10,221 nucleotides of DNA from a bacterium (GTDB lineage: Bacteria; Pseudomonadota; Alphaproteobacteria; Rs-D84): positions 1-10,221 of the forward strand of contig JAAVBR010000012.1 of NCBI GenBank assembly GCA_014802705.1. The letters run 5' to 3'. The notes under the pieces are model-generated. The model worked only from the letters and a program-made list of their open reading frames with translations, searched no databases and was not told the origin of the DNA. Numbering within the stretch: the first letter of the stretch is position 1; every line of letters starts with the position of its first letter. The position numbers were made by a program, and so were the translations under genes. Positions 5,201 to 10,221 of this stretch are shown piece by piece.

Positions 5201-6658
5201 AATTTTTCGATCCAGCAACAACGCCAGCGGCAGGTACAGTGCCCCATACCCCCCAATCGCCAACATCAATATCCAAATATTCGTCACCGGGACAAAATAC
5301 AACCCCACCCCCAGCGCCGCGGCCAATCCCCCAAAGGCCAGGACGGCCCGTATGGTACGCCCGTCGATATGGCACAGGCCGCGTTGCCGCACCGCGCGCC
5401 CCAACAGGGCGTTTTTTAAATAGCCACTGATCACAATGCCGATCGGAATCGCCAAATATCCCGCCACCGGGAACAGGGCCAGGTAAATCACCGCCGCCAC
5501 CGCCAGGGAAATCATGGACGTGCGGACCGGGGTCTGAACATCCTGGGCCGCATAGAGGGTCTTGCTGTAAATCTGGCTGACCAGCATGGCGGGCAAAACC
5601 CAGGCCTGGATCATAATGGCGACCGCCACCGCATGGGTGGACGCCGGTGTCCAGGCCCCGTATTCAAACAGGTATTTAATCATCGGTTCCGCCAAGACCA
5701 CCAAGCCCGCCACCGCCGGCATAATCAACATCAAGGACCGGCGCATGGATGAATTTTGCTGGATATGCACACTGCGCATATTTTTATCGGCCAAGGCGTT
5801 CGATATGGACGACATCAGCACCGTCCCCACCGCCAGGCCGATCATCGCAAACGGCAACTGAACAATCCGATCGGCGTAATAGAGCCACGACACAGCCCCG
5901 TTCTGAAAACTGGCGACCAGGGTACCGACAATAATCGTAATTTGGTAAAAGCCACTGCCCACAATACTGATCCCGAAACGGCGAAACATTTGGCGAATGG
6001 CGGGTGTCCATCGGGGCCGTATCAGGCGCAACCCAAAATGCCGCATGCGAATACGGTGCCACAGGATGCCAAACTGAACAATCCCCGACAGCACCACCGT
6101 CCCCGCCATGACATAGATGATGGCCCCGTGTGCAATCCATGGCGCGATCAGCAACGCCCCAATCAGCATAATGTTTAACAGCACCGGCATAAACGCCGCC
6201 AGGAAAAATTTCGAAAACGCGTTCAGAATCGCCGACAAAAACGCCGCCCCACACACAAAGATAACGTATGTGAACATGATGCGGGCGACCGTCACGGTCA
6301 ACTGCATCTTGCCCGGGTCGTCGGCAAACCCCGGCGCCAAAATCCAAATCACGATGGGCATACAGATTTCAAAGACCAGCGTCAATCCCAACAGCACCAC
6401 CATCAGCCATGAAAACACATTCCGGGCAAAGGATTGGTCCTTTTTCTGATCGGTGTACATGGGGATAAAGATGGCGGACAGGGCCCCTTCGCCCAACAGG
6501 TCGCGGAATAAATTCGGCAACTTGAACGCCGCCAAGAATATGTCCGACAGCCGCCCCGCCCCCAGAACGCGCGCGATCAACATGTCCCGAATGAATCCGA
6601 AAATGCGGCTGATGCCGGTCATGGCACCAACCCCGAAAATATGTTTGCCTAGTTTCAT
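5198..6658 (-). CDS. murJ: Lipid II flippase MurJ
   Basis: MurJ (MviN family, MOP superfamily) flips lipid II across the inner membrane for peptidoglycan synthesis. This 486-residue protein is hydrophobic throughout, with roughly 13-14 membrane segments. The N-terminus is diagnostic: SRIFGFIRDMLIARVLGAG, SDIFLAAFKLPNLFRDLLGEGALSAIFIP, with the conserved Arg and Asp/Glu residues of the central cavity. The family block FYQITIIVGTLVASFQNGAVSWLYYADRIVQLP is present mid-protein. The length is slightly short for the family, with a reduced C-terminus ending LLLDRKI. ATG 6658 is the only sensible start, yet no ribosome site is close: a GGGGGAG block lies 13 nt upstream and a -10 box occupies the gap. 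It is divergent to bamD. A terminator follows directly, so murJ appears monocistronic. Confidence 0.97.
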   Translation of the reverse strand: MKLGKHIFGVGAMTGISRIFGFIRDMLIARVLGAGRLSDIFLAAFKLPNLFRDLLGEGALSAIFIPMYTDQKKDQSFARNVFSWLMVVLLGLTLVFEICMPIVIWILAPGFADDPGKMQLTVTVARIMFTYVIFVCGAAFLSAILNAFSKFFLAAFMPVLLNIMLIGALLIAPWIAHGAIIYVMAGTVVLSGIVQFGILWHRIRMRHFGLRLIRPRWTPAIRQMFRRFGISIVGSGFYQITIIVGTLVASFQNGAVSWLYYADRIVQLPFAMIGLAVGTVLMSSISNALADKNMRSVHIQQNSSMRRSLMLIMPAVAGLVVLAEPMIKYLFEYGAWTPASTHAVAVAIMIQAWVLPAMLVSQIYSKTLYAAQDVQTPVRTSMISLAVAAVIYLALFPVAGYLAIPIGIVISGYLKNALLGRAVRQRGLCHIDGRTIRAVLAFGGLAAALGVGLYFVPVTNIWILMLAIGGYGALYLPLALLLDRKI

Positions 6659-6673
6659 GGTTTCGATTATACT
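6645..6673 (+). promoter_or_regulatory. bamD promoter
   Basis: TTGCCT (6645-6650), a 17-bp spacer, then TATACT (6668-6673), predicting a start about 30 nt before the bamD ATG. The -35 box lies in the murJ leader codons, and the -10 box overlaps the murJ -10 box on the other strand. Confidence 0.65.
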
Positions 6674-6695
6674 CCCCCATGACAGATAAAATCAA
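6666..6695 (-). promoter_or_regulatory. murJ promoter, predicted leaderless transcript
   Basis: On the minus strand TTGATT (6695-6690), an 18-bp spacer, then a consensus TATAAT (6671-6666). The predicted transcription start is at about 6659, directly at the murJ ATG (6658), leaving essentially no 5' leader. Confidence 0.65.
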
Positions 6696-6710
6696 GACAG
6701 GAATAAACAG

Positions 6711-7436
6711 ATGAAAAAAATCTATGCGCTGGTGTTGGTTGGGGCCGTTTTGGGGGCGTGCGCGGGCACGTCGGATTCAACACCGTCGGCCGATCGGCCC
6801 TTGGCGGACATCTATGACGCGGCCTATGCCCAATTGAACAAGGGGCGCTATGGCGCGGCCGCAACGGATTTTTTGGCGGCGGAATCCCAGTACCCATCCA
6901 GCCCCTGGGCCGCCGATGCGTTGGTGATGGCGGCGTATGCCCAATATTTGGACGGGGACTTTGCCGGGGCCATTTTGTCGGCCGATCGGTTTATGCGGTT
7001 TCACCCCGGCCACCGGGACGTGCCGTATATCCTGTACCTGCGCGGCATGTGTTATTATCGCCAGGTCAGCGATGTCCGCCGGGAACCGGGGATGTCGGTC
7101 CATGCCCTGCAACAGTTTGAACAATTGGTTCAGCGTTTCCCCAAATCAGAATACGCCCAAAACGCGAAAAACAAAATCAATATCCTGAAAAACTATATCG
7201 CGGGCAAGGTTATGTATTCGGCCCGCGCCGATATGGCGGCCCAGAATTGGCCCAGTGCAATTTCGCACCTGCAATCCGTTGTGACCGGGGCCCAGGATAC
7301 CGTCATGACGGCGGAAGCGATGTATCGCCTGACCGAATGTTATACGGCGATCGGCCTGCCGGACCAGGCGGCGGGGTACGCCGACATGCTGCGCCTGAAT
7401 TTTCCGGACAACGAATGGACGAAAAAGTTGAACTAA
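6711..7436 (+). CDS. bamD: Outer membrane assembly lipoprotein BamD
   Basis: BamD is the essential TPR lipoprotein of the BAM complex that inserts beta-barrel proteins into the outer membrane. The 241-residue protein has a lipoprotein signal MKKIYALVLVGAVLGAC (lipobox LGAC, Cys17) and about five TPR-like helical pairs. The family hallmarks are YDAAYAQLNKGRYGAAATDF, then YILYLRGMCYYRQVSDV and QQFEQLVQRFPKSEYA. The length is normal. An AGGA ribosome site (6699-6702) is 8 nt before the ATG. It is transcribed alone, from a promoter overlapping that of murJ, to the hairpin right after its stop. The downstream gene encodes a beta-barrel protein, a probable BAM client. Confidence 0.95.
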   Translation: MKKIYALVLVGAVLGACAGTSDSTPSADRPLADIYDAAYAQLNKGRYGAAATDFLAAESQYPSSPWAADALVMAAYAQYLDGDFAGAILSADRFMRFHPGHRDVPYILYLRGMCYYRQVSDVRREPGMSVHALQQFEQLVQRFPKSEYAQNAKNKINILKNYIAGKVMYSARADMAAQNWPSAISHLQSVVTGAQDTVMTAEAMYRLTECYTAIGLPDQAAGYADMLRLNFPDNEWTKKLN

Positions 7437-7468
7437 AAAAATCCCCCGCCATCCGGCGGGATTTTTTT
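7437..7468 (+). terminator. Intrinsic terminator of bamD
   Basis: Stem CCCGCC/GGCGGG (7445-7450/7455-7460) with loop ATCC, extended by AT pairs around a two-C bulge, then seven T (7462-7468). It starts immediately after the bamD stop codon. Confidence 0.88.
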
Positions 7469-7469
7469 A

Positions 7470-7498
7470 TGGACGGGGCGGACGGCGTCTTTTATAAT
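7470..7498 (+). promoter_or_regulatory. Promoter of the beta-barrel gene
   Basis: TGGACG (7470-7475), a 17-bp spacer, then a consensus TATAAT (7493-7498), with the ATG 24 nt downstream. A strong purine-rich ribosome site (AGGAAAGGA, 7509-7517) precedes the ATG. Confidence 0.6.
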
Positions 7499-7522
7499 GC
7501 GATTGTTTAGGAAAGGAATGAC

Positions 7523-8167
7523 ATGAAACGTTTTTTTGTAACTTGCTGGATGTGTACCGCCGCCACCGGCGCCATGGCGTATGATTACGACACGTACGAT
7601 GTGTATGACACGTATCGCACGGACCCCTGTCCGGTGTGTGATTGTGGGCGCACGACGCGTGACACCTATACCGGGGTGCGCGTGTACAAGAATGAACATG
7701 TGTCCTATGCCTATAAATTGGACGGGCACAAAACCAAATACACCGACGATGATTTCGGCTTTGGCACAACAGTGGGCAATCGATTGACCGACAATGTGCG
7801 CGTGGAATATGAAACCCTGTACATGGGCGCACAGTACAGCAAAAACAATACGGATTTTGAATACGACATTTGGGCGAATTTCTTGAACGGGTATTTGTTC
7901 ACCGAATTTGGTGGCGCGGTCGCCCCGTATGTGGGCGCCGGAATTGGCTTGACCGGTATCTGGGGCGAAGTGGACGGCCACCTGGACAATGCCTTTGATT
8001 TATCGTACCAGGCCATGGTGGGGATTTTATTTAACCTAAATCCGCGGATTGATGTAGATTTGGGCTTTAAATACGTCAACTATGGCCGCGTGGAACATGA
8101 CCCGGGATCCACCCGCGTGGACGCCACGCAACTGTACCTGGGGGTCAATTACAAGTTTGGATTGTAA
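7523..8167 (+). CDS. Outer membrane beta-barrel protein (OmpA-like/opacity-type fold)
   Basis: A 214-residue exported protein. The signal peptide MKRFFVTCWMCTAATGAMA has a likely cleavage after AMA (residue 19). The mature N-terminus is unusual: Tyr/Asp-rich (YDYDTYDVYDTY), then a Cys cluster CPVCDC at 36-41. From about residue 50 alternating hydrophobic/polar strands, glycine-rich turns and the block APYVGAGIGLTGIWGEV fit an 8-stranded outer membrane barrel of the OmpA/opacity class. Later strands include RIDVDLGFKYVNYGRV and TQLYLGVNYKFGL; the end is aromatic-rich, but the last residue is Leu rather than the usual Phe. No OmpA peptidoglycan-binding domain follows. It has its own promoter and terminator, so it is probably monocistronic. 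The specific role (porin, adhesin, structural) is not readable. Confidence 0.8.
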   Translation: MKRFFVTCWMCTAATGAMAYDYDTYDVYDTYRTDPCPVCDCGRTTRDTYTGVRVYKNEHVSYAYKLDGHKTKYTDDDFGFGTTVGNRLTDNVRVEYETLYMGAQYSKNNTDFEYDIWANFLNGYLFTEFGGAVAPYVGAGIGLTGIWGEVDGHLDNAFDLSYQAMVGILFNLNPRIDVDLGFKYVNYGRVEHDPGSTRVDATQLYLGVNYKFGL

Positions 8168-8217
8168 GGCGCGCCGCCCCACGGGACACGCGGGGTACAG
8201 AATTTAAAATCAAAAAT

Positions 8218-8245
8218 AAAAAATCCCCCATTCGGGGGATTTTTT
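8218..8245. terminator. Bidirectional intrinsic terminator between the barrel gene and rpsI
   Basis: A 12-bp stem AAAAAATCCCCC/GGGGGATTTTTT (8218-8229/8234-8245) with loop ATTC. The hairpin is identical over 28 nt to the one at 4194-4221. It serves convergent genes. The rest of the 8168-8263 gap shows nothing recognisable. Confidence 0.92.
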
Positions 8246-8263
8246 GTTCGTCCATGCGTTGTT

Positions 8264-8752
8264 TTAACGCTTGCTGAACTGGGTCGAACGACGGGCCTTA
8301 CGCTTACCATAATGCTTACGTTCAACAACACGGCTGTCGCGGGTCAAGAACCCGGCCGCCTTTAATGCCGCGCGCAATTCCGGTTCGGCGCGTTCCAAGG
8401 CCTTGGAAATACCGTGTTTCACGGCACCCGCCTGGCCCGACAAACCACCGCCGGTCACCATCGCCACGATGTCATAGGCACCGGCGCGATTGGTCACATT
8501 AAACGGTTGCGCAATGATCATCTGCAGCACCGGACGACGGAAATAATCGTTGACCGGCGTGTCGTTGACCGTGATGATGCCCTTGCCCGGCACCAGATAA
8601 ACGCGCGCCACGGAATCTTTACGTTTACCAGTGGCATACGTCGCGCCATTTAATTTAACCGTGGTCGCCGGCGCCTTTTTGGCGGCGGCTTTGGCCGGGG
8701 CGGCTTTCTTTGCTGTTTTTGCCGCTGTGGCGGTCTTTTTGGCTTCTGTCAT
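8264..8752 (-). CDS. rpsI: 30S ribosomal protein S9
   Basis: S9 is a small-subunit protein whose basic C-terminal tail reaches the P-site tRNA. The 162-residue protein has the family core from about residue 36: ATGKRKDSVARVYL, NDYFRRPVLQMI, VTGGGLSGQAGAVKHGISKAL, and the terminal KRKARRSTQFSKR. Residues 1-32 form an Ala/Lys-rich low-complexity extension (AKKTATAAKTAKKAAPAKAAAKK) of the kind common in alphaproteobacterial S9. Its ATG overlaps the rplM stop by one base (TAATG), so the two are translationally coupled, as in the conserved rplM-rpsI operon. Confidence 0.98.
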   Translation of the reverse strand: MTEAKKTATAAKTAKKAAPAKAAAKKAPATTVKLNGATYATGKRKDSVARVYLVPGKGIITVNDTPVNDYFRRPVLQMIIAQPFNVTNRAGAYDIVAMVTGGGLSGQAGAVKHGISKALERAEPELRAALKAAGFLTRDSRVVERKHYGKRKARRSTQFSKR

Positions 8753-9225
8753 TATTCGCCCCTTTTGTTTTTACGGTTCAGCCCACCGAAATCAATAACG
8801 GTCGGATTTTGGGCCGCGTGTTTGTGTTCGGCACCCGCATACACGTGCAGTTTCGTCAAACGCTGGTTCGCCAAGGCAACCGCCGTGCGACGGCCCATCA
8901 TGCGTTTAACCGCGTTGGTGACCAACTTTTCGGGTTTTTCGCTGCGCATCTGGCCCAGGGTCCGTTCCTTGGTGGAACCGGTCCACAGGGAATGCCAAAA
9001 GAATTTGGTCTTATCCGCCTTGGTCCCGGACAACGCAACCTTGTCCGCGTTGATAATGATAACATGATCGCCGCAATCCATGTTCGGTGTCCATGTCGGC
9101 TTATGCTTGCCCCGCAGGATGTTCGCGGTATACGCCGCCAAACGCCCCAGCGTGCAATCGGTGGCGTCAATCAGATACCATTTGGCATCCAATTCACACT
9201 TTTTTAACGATTTTGTCGCTGCCAT
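8752..9225 (-). CDS. rplM: 50S ribosomal protein L13
   Basis: L13 is an early-assembly large-subunit protein. The start is ATG 9225-9223 (MAATKSLKK...), giving 157 residues with AGGA upstream. The frame is open further upstream but would run through the promoter. Family blocks: WYLIDATDCTLGRLAAYTANILRGK, NMDCGDHVIIINADKVALSG, and LHVYAGAEHKHAAQNP. The usual GMLPK-type block before the last segment reads KRMMGRR here, a modest variation. It is first in the rplM-rpsI operon. Confidence 0.98.
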   Translation of the reverse strand: MAATKSLKKCELDAKWYLIDATDCTLGRLAAYTANILRGKHKPTWTPNMDCGDHVIIINADKVALSGTKADKTKFFWHSLWTGSTKERTLGQMRSEKPEKLVTNAVKRMMGRRTAVALANQRLTKLHVYAGAEHKHAAQNPTVIDFGGLNRKNKRGE

Positions 9226-9261
9226 TTTATTTTGTCCTATTGTTTTAATTAAAACGTGGGC

Positions 9262-9290
9262 ATTATGACGCAACCGCCCGGAAAAGTCAA
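9262..9290 (-). promoter_or_regulatory. Strong rplM-rpsI promoter with GC-rich discriminator
   Basis: On the minus strand TTGACT (9290-9285), a 17-bp spacer, then CATAAT (9267-9262), followed by the discriminator GCCCACG. A G+C-rich discriminator is typical of stringently controlled ribosomal promoters; that control is an inference. The leader is about 30 nt. Confidence 0.8.
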
Positions 9291-9301
9291 GAAAAATAAG
9301 C

Positions 9302-9319
9302 ACGGTATTATGATACCGT
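9302..9319. promoter_or_regulatory. Perfect inverted repeat upstream of the rplM promoter
   Basis: ACGGTAT (9302-9308), TATG, ATACCGT (9313-9319). It lies 12 bp upstream of the rplM -35 box and is not followed by a T run on either strand, so it looks more like a protein-binding site than a terminator. Confidence 0.4.
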
Positions 9320-9331
9320 ATTTGTGATCAT

Positions 9332-9357
9332 AAAAAAACACAGCGGCGCAGCCGTCG
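9332..9357 (-). terminator. Intrinsic terminator of the M48 peptidase gene
   Basis: On the minus strand CGGC-TGC-GCCG with an outer extension across one mismatch, then GTG and a run of seven T (9338-9332). It lies just after the stop codon at 9361-9359. Confidence 0.65.
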
Positions 9358-9358
9358 T

Positions 9359-10221
9359 TTATTTCCCAGACGCCAGGCTGCGCAAAATATCGTCGGATTT
9401 AATGTATTCGGGACTGGATTTCGGCAAGGCCCGCAACGCCCGTGTGGCGTATGTTTTGGCCTGCTTTTTATCGCCCATTTCCTGGTAATATTCGGCCCGC
9501 GCCCAATCGGCCCGCGCATCATCGCCATAGGCCCGCGCCAACACCCAATACGTCAACGGCGCCGCGTCCCCCAGCAACACGCGCCGGCACAATTCAATGG
9601 CGCGGGACGCGTCACCCGACCTGTTCCGTTCCACCAATGTCATGGCCAGGGCCGTCTGAATCTGGGGCGCGTCGCCCGCCATCAAATCCAGACTGCGCGT
9701 GTAGGCGTCCACCGCATCGTCATAGTACCCATATCGATACGCCGCGTCCCCCAACAGTTCATAGAAATAGGGATTTTTCGGCGCCCGCGCGACCAAGGTA
9801 CGTGCCCCCATCAACGCCGCATCCAGATTCCCGCCCCGCATATTGGCGATGGCCCGCGCGTAAATGGCCGCATCGGATTTATCCCCCGCGGGGTACAGCG
9901 TCGCCACCCGCGCCGGCGTATCCAAATATCCGATCAGTTTTGCCCGCACCAGATCATAGCGCGCGGTCAACGCCGCATCCGGTGTCTGGGACATGTCGCC
10001 CACGTCCCCGCGCGCCGCGATGGCGTCCCGGATATTTTTCAGCCGTTCCGATGTCAACGGGTGATTGATGCGGTTGGGGTTGATTTTAGATTCGGCGGCC
10101 CCGGTGATGTTTTGCATTTGCTGAAAAACCTCTATAAACCCATGGGGATCCAGGTTGGCCCGGATCATTAAATCCAGCCCCAAATTATCCGCCATACGTT
10201 CTTCGTCCCGGGTAAAGGCCA
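9359..10221 (-). CDS. M48-family metallopeptidase with C-terminal TPRs (BepA-like), 5' end missing
   Basis: The C-terminal 287 codons are visible; the reading frame is open to the right edge, so the gene begins outside. The first residues, AFTRDEERMADNLGLDLMIRANLDP, contain the ExxAD motif carrying the third zinc ligand of M48 peptidases; the HExxH helix would be upstream. Then INHPLTSERLKNIRDAI matches the conserved end of the peptidase domain. The remaining ~160 residues are three to four TPR repeats, e.g. NPYFYELLGDAAYRYGYYDDAVDAYTRSLDL. This peptidase-plus-TPR layout is that of periplasmic BepA (YfgC), which works on outer membrane protein assembly intermediates. A link to the BAM component encoded in this window is plausible but is an inference. 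A terminator follows the stop. Confidence 0.85.
   Translation of the reverse strand, partial: AFTRDEERMADNLGLDLMIRANLDPHGFIEVFQQMQNITGAAESKINPNRINHPLTSERLKNIRDAIAARGDVGDMSQTPDAALTARYDLVRAKLIGYLDTPARVATLYPAGDKSDAAIYARAIANMRGGNLDAALMGARTLVARAPKNPYFYELLGDAAYRYGYYDDAVDAYTRSLDLMAGDAPQIQTALAMTLVERNRSGDASRAIELCRRVLLGDAAPLTYWVLARAYGDDARADWARAEYYQEMGDKKQAKTYATRALRALPKSSPEYIKSDDILRSLASGK

Noticed and set aside
5137..5256. Upstream extension of the rlpA frame (40 extra codons)
   Set aside because: It would overlap the murJ end and its terminator, and would bury the lipoprotein signal peptide. The ATG at 5136 has a good ribosome site and starts the signal peptide.
5784..6347. 187-codon minus-strand frame within murJ
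   Set aside because: Shadow in another frame of murJ, whose family motifs are unmistakable over the same bases.
7433..7981. 182-codon minus-strand frame opposite the beta-barrel gene
   Set aside because: It covers the bamD terminator and the barrel promoter in antisense; the plus strand has a signal peptide and barrel pattern.
8710..9207. 165-codon plus-strand frame opposite rplM
   Set aside because: Antisense shadow of a highly conserved ribosomal protein gene; no domain or ribosome site.
9226..9303. Upstream extension of the rplM frame (26 extra codons)
   Set aside because: It runs through the strong promoter (9262-9290); the ATG at 9225 has a ribosome site and gives the normal L13 start.

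Overview
The window reads as a compact, gene-dense chromosomal segment of a Gram-negative bacterium, most likely an uncultured alphaproteobacterium. The outer-membrane genes (BamD lipoprotein, RlpA lipoprotein, beta-barrel protein), the Ala/Lys-rich N-terminal extension of ribosomal protein S9, and the style of Era, QueA and MurJ all fit. The lineage is an inference from protein style, not a database match. No tRNA, rRNA, CRISPR array or complete transposase was seen, and no stretch of more than 300 bases lacks a gene.

Left block (1-2785, all minus strand): a tightly packed operon reading era -> three or four small secreted/membrane proteins -> queA. Junctions are ATGA overlaps or 1-nt gaps. 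The small proteins are unrecognised, share a C-terminal tail (consensus RDSIIxSMQxKVK), and look like a locally expanded paralogous family. queA runs off the left edge and is interrupted in frame, about 42 codons in, by a 166-bp palindromic repeat. After the repeat the reading frame stays open, but the residues no longer look like QueA; they resemble the start of a DUF559 (Vsr-like) endonuclease.

Middle block: a plus-strand pair (2895-4195), a MazG-like NTP pyrophosphohydrolase with an unknown N-terminal domain followed by a dCMP deaminase-type enzyme, ends at a bidirectional terminator. It faces minus-strand rlpA and murJ (cell-wall maturation and lipid II flipping), each with its own promoter. 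murJ and plus-strand bamD diverge from overlapping promoters with a shared -10 region, and the murJ transcript is predicted to be essentially leaderless.

Right block: bamD, its terminator, then a monocistronic outer-membrane beta-barrel gene with a Cys-rich mature N-terminus. A second terminator with the same hairpin sequence separates it from minus-strand rplM-rpsI, which has a strong promoter. The window ends inside a minus-strand M48 peptidase/TPR gene (BepA-like) whose HExxH region lies beyond the edge.

Most of the window is housekeeping and envelope biogenesis. The unusual parts are the repeat insertion in queA, the small-protein family between era and queA, and the RlpA that lacks usual active-site residues.
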